A stretch of 64,000 nt of DNA, taken from positions 41,950,850-42,014,849 of the forward strand of contig CM066321.1 in assembly GCA_033807775.1 (NCBI GenBank), in the 5' to 3' direction. A program made the position numbers and the translations under genes. Numbering within the stretch: position 1 is the first letter of the stretch; each line of letters starts with the position of its first letter. Under the pieces are notes generated by a model. That model had not been told where the DNA came from. It saw nothing but the letters and a program-made list of their open reading frames with translations, and made no database searches. The DNA comes from Saussurea involucrata. Lineage: Eukaryota; Streptophyta; Magnoliopsida; Asterales; Asteraceae. This document shows, piece after piece, positions 11,746-22,324 of this stretch.

Positions 11746-12556
11746 TGTTAGCTCAAATCTCTGTTTGTAAAAGTAGTGAAAATAGTCTAAGTACAGAAGT
11801 CTTCGACAGAGGCAGCCAAGTAACCGAGAAGACAAAAGTCTTCGATAGAGGCTCTGCCGAGTAGCCGAGTAATTGAGAAGACAGAAGTCTACGACAGAGG
11901 CTCTGCCGGGTTAATCAAGAAGACCGAAGTAAAAGAAGCAACAGAAGACACTTCTAAGCGGATAAGACCACAGAGCCTCTGTCATACTTGACAGAGCTTC
12001 TGTGGAAAAAGAAGATCCACGCAAAAGATCTTAACAAGGACGGACATGCTTCTTACAATACCTACCATTCGAAGGTTCTAAAGATCAATCGTACAAAGGC
12101 GTGACCTGACAACTCCACGTGTCAAACTCTGATAGGTTTCCGCCTAAAGCTAAATACGGAGCATTTAATGAAGGTTGTATCTACAACTGTTCCAGAACTG
12201 TGTCTTGTACCTTTCAGCTACTGTTCCTGAACAGTGTCTTTGTACCTTCAGTCCTTATTGTCCCCTTTAAGAGTAGTATAAATAGAAGGTTCATGTGAAA
12301 TCTTCTATTAAGCTTTTCACAACACACACACTATTAAACTGCAGATTTCTTGTCAATCCATTGAAGTTCTTGGTGTTCTTATTATATATCAAATACAGTA
12401 ATCTTTGAGAAACATATGTTATTTACTCTTTGCTTTATTTGATATTGTGTGATCTTCTACCTTACATTATCTTTCAGTTCTTAAATACGCTTCCGCACCA
12501 TACAATCTGAACTAACTGAAAGTTAAGATCATTGTGTTAGCAAAAAGGAACCAACA
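11746..12556 (+). repeat. 3' LTR of element B
   Basis: The LTR is 811 bp, from tgttagctc to aaccaaca, with TG...CA ends. Near 11785-11920 it contains three imperfect repeats built around 'gtcttcgacagaggctctgcc'. The same cacgtgtcaaactctgatag block and 'cctttaagagtagtataaat' TATA-like stretch (about 12265-12285) occur in the LTR of A. Confidence 0.88.
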
Positions 12557-13738
12557 CTAACAATTATCAAATCATTTAGCCTGAAAAACTTTCTTATTCC
12601 ACAAACTATATATGCAAAACCCTCATTTTCAACTCCTTCAGCAATAAATCCACGACCTCCAATTTCATAAATTGGCTTTCTAATTGGTTTGCTCAAGTTA
12701 CATTTCTCCTTTCTTTCTTCAATTGCCAACTGGAAATCATAGAAGTACATATTTCTCACATATATTCCCAAAAATCCTTCTGCATTCAAGTTCTATCAAA
12801 TATTCTTCAGTACCAGCAAAGAACTTCACCAGAAACACTTGATCATTCAGAAGTAGTCTATGGAAGTCAAAACTGGTCATGCTTACTTTCAGATTCCCTT
12901 CCTTCTGAACTGTTAGGCTCACATATTTTAACCCATCAAATTCATCAGTCTGAAACTCCAGAACTATCACAATTGCTCTCTGAACCTGTACTCTTTCATC
13001 AGTCTTTCTGAATCTATTAGAGGCTTCCACATAAACCATCTGAACTCTTTCATCCATGAATCCATCAATAAAATTCTCTATAATCACATGATCATCTCCT
13101 GTGCAGTAATGACACTTATATGTTTCTTCTGGAAATACATCTTTGAAAAAATGCTTGACAAGTGTAGTGTCACTCATATCAAGAATAAAATCACACAAGG
13201 GTTCTTTCAGAACTGGCAGCTCAATTCTAGGAATCACAATGGGTTTTCTGAACACATAACCCAAAGGCATGAAGAAATCTTTAACTCTGTCATACTCTAC
13301 ATCATTTTCTCCCAATTCATCACCAAAATGCTCTTGAAAATCCATTTGAAACTTCTTTGAATAATCAACAGAATGATCTTCTTCTCCTAACAAATCTATT
13401 GGCTTCACTGTTCTGATAACTCTTTGAACTTTCTGAATATTAAGAGCTCTGATCAACTCACTATGCATTCTTCTTATCAGAATCTCATTCAACCTTCTTT
13501 CTTCTAACTCAGAATTGAGAAGGTCACCACTGGCACAAGGAACAATCTCTGTACAAGTGTTCACTTCAGAACTTTCAATCAAACTTTCCTCAGAAATATC
13601 TAGCATACTTATTTCACAACCTTCTTCAGAAGAATCTGTCACTACTTCTTCTGTCATCACATTCTGATCTGTCATTATAACTTCATCTGAACCAAAAATA
13701 CTTGTTACATCTGCATTAAAATTTTGATTTGTTATCAT
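12557..13738 (-). pseudogene. Element E aORF fragment, low-coordinate side of D
   Basis: The minus-strand translation from 13738 down matches the aORF of D from about residue 800 (RRLNE.LIRRMH, VKDFFMP, FRKPI.IP, DERVQMVY.EASNRFR). An extra base near 12778 shifts the frame inside the IECRR..GIYVRN block; the correct reading continues in the next frame to about 12557, where B interrupts it. It lies between B and D and is the same gene copy as 27269-28758, split by the insertion of D. The two halves meet at the TSD ATCAT. Non-functional. Confidence 0.82.
13734..13738. repeat. Target site duplication of element D (low side)
   Basis: ATCAT flanks the 3' LTR of D, and the identical ATCAT is at 27264-27268. 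This shows an integrase-mediated insertion with no later rearrangement of the ends. Confidence 0.93.
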
Positions 13739-14266
13739 TGAAAGAACAGGATCTAATCTTACAATCAATATAGAAAGCAGTAAGTGAGAAGTTGTATGAT
13801 CAAGGCCAATTGTATTCAATGATGAACAGAATTACAGATCTAAGAGAGAGAGAATCTCAAAGATTACAAAGAATGAATACAAAGTTATATGGGAAAAATC
13901 AATCAATTAGCAACATAGAGCTAACTACTATTTATACTGCAACGGACATCTTAAAGCTACAGTACAAATAAGAAAGACTAATAAGAACATAACACGTGTC
14001 CTAATTAGTTTATAAAATACTAAGTAAAGTATCTCGTCATAAGTTCTGAACAGGTAGTTCAGAACTTCTGAACATTCTTCTGATAAAGCTTCTCAGATCT
14101 TCTGACTCCTTAACTCAGACATCTGACTTCTCTTTCCAGACTTGATTTCACTTATCAATACTTCTGAGCTTTCACAGTCAGACCTCTGACTTCTCTACTC
14201 AGAACATCTGAGTCTTCTTATCAGATCTTCAACACTTGGTTTATTGACAAAACTTCAAATCTAACA
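13739..14266 (-). repeat. 3' LTR of element D
   Basis: The LTR is 528 bp, TG...CA, and 98.9% identical by eye to 26736-27263. It contains repeated TCAGAA..TTCTGA palindromes (for example near 14041-14075 and 14160-14215) and a cacgtgtcctaatt block also present in F. Confidence 0.93.
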
Positions 14267-14280
14267 ATCTCCCCCTTTTT
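14267..14280 (-). other. Polypurine tract of element D
   Basis: The minus strand reads AAAAAGGGGGAGAT directly before the LTR start TGTTAG. Confidence 0.9.
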
Positions 14281-17200
14281 GTCAAATAAACTTAAACTTT
14301 GCATCATCCAGTTCTTTCAGAGCAGGAACAATTTTCTGAAGTAGCACATTTCTCAGATTAAGCCTCTTATCAATTTTGTCAATGATTTCTTGAATAATTT
14401 CAACTTGCTGATTGATTACTTCTTGAGTCATGTTTGCTTCCTTCACTTTCAGCATCTTTTTCTCCAAATTATGCTTTATGATTCTTAAAGTTCCAGAACA
14501 GTATTTTGCGGTTTCCTTTGCTCTGAAGAAAATCTTTCCACTTTTGTTTTTCAAAAATACTCCCAAATCTGGATATTTGTGAACACTCCCAGTCTTTAAC
14601 TTCTTTTTCTGTTCATGATCTGTGTTGGGATTTGCCAGATAAACACATGACTTTTGTAAGTACAAAGCTATTTGAAAGTCTGTATAACAGTGCCACCTTA
14701 AGATGTAGAACATGGCCTCAATTACCACACTTCTGGCCTTCCTTTCATTTCTGTCTTTGCTCGACTCTTTGAAGCATAGAAAGCTGTGTAATCTGTAGAA
14801 GTCAACTACTGATAGCTTCTCAAAATCTGCATCAGTAAAGTAATAAACCTTGCCATCTTCTCTCAGAACTTCAAAAGATAAGTACTCCATCTTTCTGAAT
14901 TTCTTAACCCTCAATTCTCTGATTCCAGTAATTAAAAAATCTGAGTAAACGGCTTGCTTTGTTTTGCCAAGACATCTTAATTTTTCAGCCAACCAGATCT
15001 GAGTCTCCTTAGGTCTATCATAATACACATCCAAGAATTGTACTTCTTTTGGTTTGAAGAACTCAGGTAAATCAAATTCAAGAAAGTATCCATTAAGATC
15101 AATGGATATTTCATCTTCTTTTGGTTCAGACTGTTCAGCTTGATCGAAACTAGTTATCTGCACATTCTGAGATGTTGTGTTCTGCACTTCTTCAACTTCA
15201 TCTGACAAAATTTCATTCACTTCATACTCAGCAGGAAACACAAAATCATTATGTAGAATCTTTTTGGGATTCACCTCAGATAGCAACCATTCACTACTGT
15301 TTCTGATTTTTCTTCTAAGATCCAACCTCCTCTTCACACAGTTTATACATCTCTTCTTTAAACTCTCTTTTTCAGTTTCCACACTTACTTCCATTTTAAT
15401 CAACAACCAATTCAGAGTTGCATCACTGTACTTTACCAACTCTTTTAATCTGAACAATTCAAGCCTTTCGTGAACTATATATGTGAACCCTTCTGTCTCC
15501 ATTCCTTCATTCACAAATCCCTTCAAATGCAAATCAACTTCTGTTTTCTTTGTGGGAGAACTCAGATTACACTTTTCTTTTCTTTCTTCAATAGCTAATT
15601 GGAAGTCATACAAGTATATATTTCTGACATAAATACCCAGAAGTCTTCTGCATTCAATTTCTATCAAGGCTTCTTCAGTGCTAGCAAAGAACTTGACTAG
15701 AAAGATCTGATCATCAAGAGTCAATCTGGGAAAATCAAAAGTAGACATGGAAACCTTTGTATTTCTTTCTTTCAGTACTTCCATTCTAACAAACATTAAA
15801 CCATTTAATTCATCTTGTTGAAACATCAGAACTTTCTCAATTCTTTTCTGAATATGCAGTTTTGAGTCAGGAACTCTGAACCGGTTAGAAGCTTCTGAGT
15901 AGACCATCTGAGCTCTGTCATCCATAAAACCATCAATGTTACTTTCCAAAGGCTCATACTCTCCTTCTGTGTAGTAGAGATTATCATATATTTCCTCAGG
16001 AAAAATATCATCATGAAATTGTCTGGCTAATGGCACATCACTTAACTCTAGAATGAAATAACATACAGGTTCTTCTAGTCTTTGCAATTTAATCTTTGGG
16101 ATCTCAATTGGTTTTCTGAATACATACTCAGAAGGCATAAAGAAGTCTTTCACTTTCACATACTCTTCTTCTGTATTTAACTCATCACAAAAGTTAAATC
16201 TAAAATCATCTTCAAAATCCTGAGTATAATTCACAGCTCTGTCTTCTTCTCCCATTAGATCAATAGGTCTTACCATTTTTATTCCTTGCTGAACTTTTTG
16301 AACATTCAAAGCTCTGACTAAATTATTATGCATCCTTCTGATCAACTCTTCATTTAACCTCCTTTCTTTTAATTCAGAATCCGTCATATTTTCTTTGTTA
16401 TACACCACAATATCTGTACACATGTTGACCACTTCACTTTCCACTGTCTTTTCTCATCTCAATACAGATTCCTCAATAGCTTCAGTTTCATCTGAGTTTC
16501 CTTCCATTTCTATGTCTAAGTTCAATTCCTCTGTTTTATCTGAATCACCACCATCTGTACTTTCCAACTCCATTTCCTCTGTATCTGAGCTATCAATCTG
16601 AACTATCTGAGTTATTGCCTTTAAATTTTCCTGTGTCTGATCTTCTGAACTTTTTGTACTAGCTAATTGCATATCTGCCATCTCAAAATCTTCTATGCCA
16701 ATATCATCATCAGAACTTAACCTTTGTCTTTTCTCCCCCTTTTGATGATCATGAGGCTCATTATCATCAAACTTTCTTTTCAAGTTCTGATTAAAAGTAA
16801 CTTCAGGTTCAGCTTCTGCAATAGGAACAGGATCAAGAGGCTTTGAAGTAGAAGCCAATGATACACTCAGTGCTTTCAGTATAGATTCCTGCATACCTTG
16901 CATTTGTTTTAACATATCTTTTTGAAAACCAGACATTATATCCATGATCTCCTTTTTGTGAGAATCCAAGGATTTCTTTACATCATCTACTTTGGTTTCA
17001 ACAGAAATCAACTTTTTCTCCAACACAAGTTTCAAATCTGACAACTCATCATTCAAATCCTCCACCTTCTTCTCCAAATTTTCTACTTTTTCCCCCATCT
17101 CCTTGTTTTGTTTCTAAATCTTTTCAAATTCAGAAGTTTCTAACAGTGAACCTGAACCAACAGATGGTCCGGTTTTCATGTGCCCAGAGAGCTCATGGCC

Positions 17201-18958
17201 TGTAGATAACACACAATCATCTTGTACAACAGATGCACGTTTAAATGAGGCTTTTGTAATGTTCACCTCACCAGGACTTCCATCCAATCCTCGACACCCA
17301 ACATTAGGTGTGTCTATGAATGTTGTTTCAGGAATACGAAATTCCTGATTTGTGCAAGTGTCAGAAGGAATTTCAGGCTCAATATGAATAGGACTGTGAT
17401 ATTCAGACTCAATGTGTTGAAAAATAAATTGGGATTTATCACCTCCCTCCAAATGAGTTTGGGATGGTTCCCCGGATTTGTGTGAAACAGTAGCATGTTG
17501 AAATGCTTCTGAGTGGATATGGATGGGTTGTTCAAGATCCACCACTAGGTCCATGGTGTTTGTTTCAATATTGGACACCAAGAGATGTGAACCAATAGCA
17601 TTTGTGGTTACCTGGTCAAGATTAGCTGGTTCAGAGGCATCTCTTTCTGTTTGAACCTCTGTTGACAATCTCTCATCCTCAGCACTCTCATTCTGTTTTT
17701 CCTCACTAAATCTAACCAAGCTCTCAGAATTTTCCCTCTCAGGTCTCTCAGAATGTTCACCCATCTGAACATCCTCCCCCTCTCTAATTCGACTAGACCC
17801 CTCACCTCTCTTCTCAGGTTGGTCCTCTTGGGTAGGGATTTGAGGTAATTCAATTCCCATAGAGGTGCAATAAGCTTTTAAAATCTCACTCTCCCTTGGA
17901 ATATAGTTCCTAAGTGATTTTGGCAATAGTTTATGATTGGGATAGTTTTCAAGTCTTGTTACTGAGGTCATCTTACCCAAATAAAATGTAGGACCATGCT
18001 CTTCATTTGTTCTTCTTGAGATTGTTCTGTTTTCCTGCATGGCATACCAAATAACAATTTTCCAGTACCTTATGTAAGGAATGTATGTCAGTGGAGCATC
18101 CTTTGTTTTCTTCTGAATTGCTTTCTGATTCTTCTCAAATGTATTCTTCATATCTTCCCAAAGTATTAAAGTATAGTCATAATGCCTATTCTTCACTAAA
18201 CCCTGAAATATCTGAAGAATTTGTTTAGAACCTAGATCAGCAGAACTATTCTTCCCTGACAAACATTTATTTACCACATGAAAGAAGCAAGCCCAAATAG
18301 GTGGTAATTTGTTTCTTCTGAACAAACTAAGAGTCCTCAATCTTTCATTGTATCCCAACTTCATAAACTCTGCTATTAATTCCTCTGTTAAGGGTGAGTC
18401 CTCAAAATCTGTCCTTCTTTGTACATCATCTTTCTCTGGTAAATTCAGCATTTCTCTTAGTGCAGAAATAGATAAGGCAAATGTCACTCCTCCAATTTCA
18501 GACACAAACTTATTATCTTCTAACCTAAGATGTTTCCACCATTGTTGTATGTACTGAACAGGCACATTTTTACTTCTTGTAAACCATTTTCTGTACGGAT
18601 GATGTTTGAATAACTCCATGATAATTCTGTGTTCAGGCTTAAAACGGCTTTCCTCAAATAATATAACACAGTTATTTTCAGATAATTTCAGCCATTCACT
18701 CTCAGGAACAATTCTTTCCACTAAAATAGGTCTATCTGACATAATAGAACCTGCAGCACTTTGTTCATGTTCAATATTAACATTTACCTCATCCGTATTT
18801 CCTTCAGATTCACCCATTTGTTCATCTTCTCCATCATTTCTTATTGCTTCTTCCTCTACAGCTCTATTCTGTACTTCATCATTATCCGAATCAGATGAAT
18901 CCATTATCGATTTTGTAGAGTGTAGCGAAATTTGACCACTCCTTTGTATTCTAGACAT
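14281..18958 (-). pseudogene. Giant additional ORF (aORF) of element D
   Basis: One frame runs 1559 codons from ATG 18958 to the stop at 14282, broken only by TAG at 17114-17116 and TGA at 16454-16456. Domain A (about residues 100-300) has YIQQWW, GYNERLR, LPPIW and CLSGK, homologous to the aORF start of A and C. Residues 300-600 are acidic and low-complexity. Residues 620-700 are coiled coil. Two related C-terminal modules follow, near residues 920-1190 (YDFQLAIEE, KYSDATL) and 1300-1500 (TDFQIALYL, KYCSGTL). The older copy E lacks the 17114 stop, so that one is recent. No membrane segment is evident. Location matches the Sirevirus env-like gene; role unknown. Confidence 0.85.
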
Positions 18959-20010
18959 GTTTTAAGAAGAAAACAAATTCAAAGAACTCTGGATTTGATT
19001 CGTATCTCACTTTTCTCTCTGGAATTTGAAAAGATTTGAAATAGGGATTTTAAGACCTATTTAAAATCCGCGAAGTTGAAAGGTTTAACGGAAAAGCGAA
19101 ATCAATGTTATAACTGAGTCAACACATTTGAAATGCCACGGAGGATTTAAATGAAATGTGTGGCATAATCAAACAAATATGAAGCTGACACGTGTTAGTG
19201 GATAGAATTTTGACTCAAGTCAAAGATCTGAATAACACGCTCAGATGTTTTGACTTTTCTTTATCAGATATCTGATTGTTCTTCTCAGAAGAATTTTCCC
19301 TTGTAACCAAAATGTCATTTAAAATCAACTTCTGACAAATATAAAACATTTTGATTATTCAGAAGAGGTTTGAACAGATAGAAACACTTTTTATCATCAA
19401 AATTATGTTCATATTATGATGAATTAAAAAGTCATTTAAACTCTTATATCTGAAAAAAAAAAATTAATTCAGATATAGTTTGAATAACAACAAAATTTAT
19501 CATGAAAAGCTTGTTCTTATTAGAATAGTCAGAGATAGAAAATGAAAGCAAATCTTTTAAGCATCACAAAATGATTTCCAAAGGAATTTTGATGCTCCCC
19601 CTTGACTTGAGCATGCATTTGACTATTAATGATACATAAAGATGAGATGAAAAGATAATAGAAGAAGCATAATCCACATAGTTGAAGTATTTTAATTTCT
19701 CAAAAATAAATTTTTGAAAGCTAGATTACTGATGTATTGACTTAGAATCTCTGACCGTAAGATTCAGAGGATCTGATCTCAAGACTCAGAAGTTCTGACC
19801 TCAAGACTCAGAAGTTTTGAACTCAAGACTCAGAGTTCTGATCTTAAGACTCAGAAGTTCTGAACTCAAGACTCAGAAGTTCTGAACTCAAGACTCAGAA
19901 GTTCTGATCTTAGTACTCCGAAATTCTGATTCTTAAGACTCAGAGTTCTGAGTACACTACTCAGACAATTTTACTTAGAAATATTTAGCATTTTTAAGAA
20001 AAAAATATTT
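18959..20010 (-). other. Non-coding pol-aORF spacer of element D
   Basis: No gene is seen. The spacer holds one AGGGGGAG motif (near 19593, minus strand) and an array of 'actcaga(a)gttctga' units. It separates pol from aORF by about 1.05 kb in a different frame, so the aORF cannot be made by simple readthrough of the pol stop and would need its own mRNA. Confidence 0.7.
19755..19966. repeat. Array of TCAGAA/TTCTGA palindromic units in element D
   Basis: About nine to ten units of roughly 20-22 bp, of the type 'ctcaagactcagaagttctga', follow one another with small changes. Each centres on a short inverted repeat CAGAA..TTCTG. Confidence 0.85.
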
Positions 20011-22233
20011 TCAATTAGGCAGATTAAGCATTCCTATTTTACATATGAGAAAAGAAAACCTTTTGTGATCAAGAGGCTTTGTGAACAAGTCAGCCAATTG
20101 ATACTTTGTATGCACAAAGTGCATCTCTATAGTTCCTTTTTCCACATAGTCCTTTATAAAATGATACCTCACATCTATATGTTTAGTTTTTGAATGTTGA
20201 ACAGGGTTCTGAGTAATGGCAATTGCACTTTCTGAGTCACAATAGATGGGAATCTTGTTAAGCTGATATCCATAGTCCATGAGTTGTATTCTCATCCACA
20301 ATGTTTGAGAGCATGAAGCAGCAGCAGCAACATACTCTGCTTCAGCAGTTGAAGTGGATACACAATTCTGCTTCTTTGATGCCCAACTCACTATTTTATC
20401 TCCCAAAAAGTGACAAGCACCAGATGTACTCTTTCTGTCCAACCTACTTCCTGCATGATCAGCATTAGTGAAAGCAGTCAATTTGAAGTCAGTTTCTTTT
20501 GGATAACATAAGCCTAGATCAGGTGTTCCTTTGAGATATCTCAAAATCCTTTTGACAGCCAACATATGTGATTCTTTCGGGTTAGATTGAAATCTAGCAC
20601 AGAAACAGGTAGAAAACATGATATCTGGTCTACTTGCAGTCAAATAAAGTAATGATCCAATCATGCCTCTATAAAGTTTGATATCTGCTGAAACACCTTT
20701 GAGATCAGCATCTAACTTTATGTTAGTTGCCATAGGTGTTCTCATAGAAGCACAATCAGACATTTTGAACTTTTTCAGAATATCTCTGACATATTTTCCT
20801 TGATTTATAAAAATACCTTTTGGTAATTGTTTGACTTGAAGACCAAGGAAAAAATTCAGTTCACCCATCATGCTCATTTCAAATTCAGATGACATGATTT
20901 TTGAAAAATTATCACATAATTCTGGACTGGTAGAACCAAATATTATGTCATCAACATATATCTGAATCAGAATCAAATCATCACCCTGTTTCTTTAAAAA
21001 CAAAGTTGTGTCAATCTTACCTTTCTTGAATCCTGATCCTAACAACTGTTTAGTAAGGGTGTCATACCAGGCTCGTGGTGCTTGTTTTAGACCATATAAA
21101 GCTTTGTCTAAAATATAAACATGATCAGGGAATTCTGGACCAACAAAACCTTCAGGTTGATGGACATACACCTCTTCATTAAGTTTGCCATTTAGAAAGG
21201 CTGATTTGACATCCATTTGATACACCTTGAAGTTTTTATGTGCAGCATAGGCTAAAAATATTCTGATTGCCTCTATTCTTGCCACTGGTGCAAATGTCTC
21301 ATCATAACCAATTCCCTCTTGTTGACAGTATCCCTTAGCAACCAATCTTGCCTTGTTTCTGATGACAACACCTGATTCATCCTTTTTGTTTCTGAACACC
21401 CATTTAGTTCCAATAATAGATTTACCTTCAGGCTTTGGGATGAGTCTCCAAACTTTATTTCTTTCAAATTGAAGCAATTCCTCTTGCATTGCTGAAATCC
21501 AGTCTGGATCCTCTAAGGCTTCATTAGCTTTCTTTGGTTCAATCACACTCAAGAAACCAGCAAACATTGCTTCATTTGCTGTAGCTGATCTGGTTTTTAC
21601 TCCTGCTGAAGGATCACCTATTACTTGATGAATAGGATGATTTTTAGTCCATTTATTTGCACTATGAAGTACATCAATCTCTGAATAATTGTTGTTTGCA
21701 ACATTCTCATCAATGATTGCTTGTAATTCTGAACTGTCCCCTTGTTCTGATGTATGAATAGGAGTCATATCCAAGTTTGGGTTCTGATTAATGAAGTCAG
21801 AATTCTGAGTGACCTGTTCAGAGTTCTGAGTATAAGAATCAGAATTCTGATTACAAGGTTCAGAATTTTCACCACTTGTATTTATTAGATTTGGACATTC
21901 CTCTGATGGACCTTTGTCATAAATTACAGTTGATTGAACTATTTCTGGAGTCTTATTTTTCATCTCTTTGACCATCTTTGGGTTTTCATATTCTGCATAA
22001 GAATCAGAAATTAGTTCACTAAAAGCATCCTTAAACAGTAAATTGAGTTCTGAACAAATAGGATTAGAATCTGTATCAGAAGTCATTTTTGTCTTGTTCA
22101 GCATGAGTTCTGAACTGTCTTGTTCAGAAGTCCGCATTCTGGCTTCATCAAAAGTTACATTTATTCTCTCCATCATCCTCTTGGTTCTTCTATTGTAGAT
22201 TCTGAATGCTTTGGAAGTTAAAGAATAACCCAC
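20011..22233 (-). CDS. Reverse transcriptase-RNase H of element D (pol C-terminal part)
   Basis: This 740-codon open frame covers the end of the integrase, a Ser/Asn/Glu-rich linker, reverse transcriptase and RNase H. Motifs include KTRSATANEA before RT, NKARLVAKGYCQ, YQMDVKSAFLNG, YGLKQAPRAWY and the catalytic YVDDIIFGS near residue 423. RNase H shows DRKSTSG, TAEAEYVAA and YCDSESAIA. The box usually read S/TDAD is TNAD here, so a probable catalytic Asp is Asn, which should weaken or abolish RNase H. It makes the cDNA from the element's RNA in the particle. The frame is offset from 22325-23404 by a small deletion near 22330. Confidence 0.92.
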   Translation of the reverse strand: MGYSLTSKAFRIYNRRTKRMMERINVTFDEARMRTSEQDSSELMLNKTKMTSDTDSNPICSELNLLFKDAFSELISDSYAEYENPKMVKEMKNKTPEIVQSTVIYDKGPSEECPNLINTSGENSEPCNQNSDSYTQNSEQVTQNSDFINQNPNLDMTPIHTSEQGDSSELQAIIDENVANNNYSEIDVLHSANKWTKNHPIHQVIGDPSAGVKTRSATANEAMFAGFLSVIEPKKANEALEDPDWISAMQEELLQFERNKVWRLIPKPEGKSIIGTKWVFRNKKDESGVVIRNKARLVAKGYCQQEGIGYDETFAPVARIEAIRIFLAYAAHKNFKVYQMDVKSAFLNGKLNEEVYVHQPEGFVGPEFPDHVYILDKALYGLKQAPRAWYDTLTKQLLGSGFKKGKIDTTLFLKKQGDDLILIQIYVDDIIFGSTSPELCDNFSKIMSSEFEMSMMGELNFFLGLQVKQLPKGIFINQGKYVRDILKKFKMSDCASMRTPMATNIKLDADLKGVSADIKLYRGMIGSLLYLTASRPDIMFSTCFCARFQSNPKESHMLAVKRILRYLKGTPDLGLCYPKETDFKLTAFTNADHAGSRLDRKSTSGACHFLGDKIVSWASKKQNCVSTSTAEAEYVAAAASCSQTLWMRIQLMDYGYQLNKIPIYCDSESAIAITQNPVQHSKTKHIDVRYHFIKDYVEKGTIEMHFVHTKYQLADLFTKPLDHKRFSFLICKIGMLNLPN

Positions 22234-22324
22234 AAAGTATCCTTCATCTGCCTTTTTATCGAATTTGGCAAGATTTTCTCTGTCTCTAAGAACATAGCAC
22301 CTGCAACCAAAAACATGAAAGAAT

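Larger units (their letters stand above)
8429..12556 (+). mobile_element. Element B: 3' part of a Sirevirus-like Copia, plus strand
   Basis: Only the second half of an aORF, a polypurine tract and a 3' LTR are present. The aORF begins mid-gene exactly where the 5' LTR of A stops, so the 5' part of B is probably on the far side of A, outside the window. Sequence and LTR match A closely. At 12556 B ends inside aORF of element E, so B was inserted in E. The five bases after it (ctaac) are the candidate TSD. Confidence 0.8.

Noticed and set aside
8429..12556. B as the missing 3' half of C, inverted.
   Set aside because: The LTR of B is much closer to that of A than to that of C, and B ends as an ordinary insertion in E. 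An inversion is not needed.
18309..18935. Plus-strand ORFs within the aORF of D.
   Set aside because: They are Ser/Leu-rich shadows of the acidic, Glu-rich minus-strand coding sequence.
14281..18958. Calling the aORF an envelope protein.
   Set aside because: Position alone suggests env-like, but there is no signal peptide, membrane helix or furin-like site that I can see.
19755..19966. A CRISPR-like array.
   Set aside because: The units are about 20 bp with almost no spacers, inside a plant retrotransposon; no cas genes are present.
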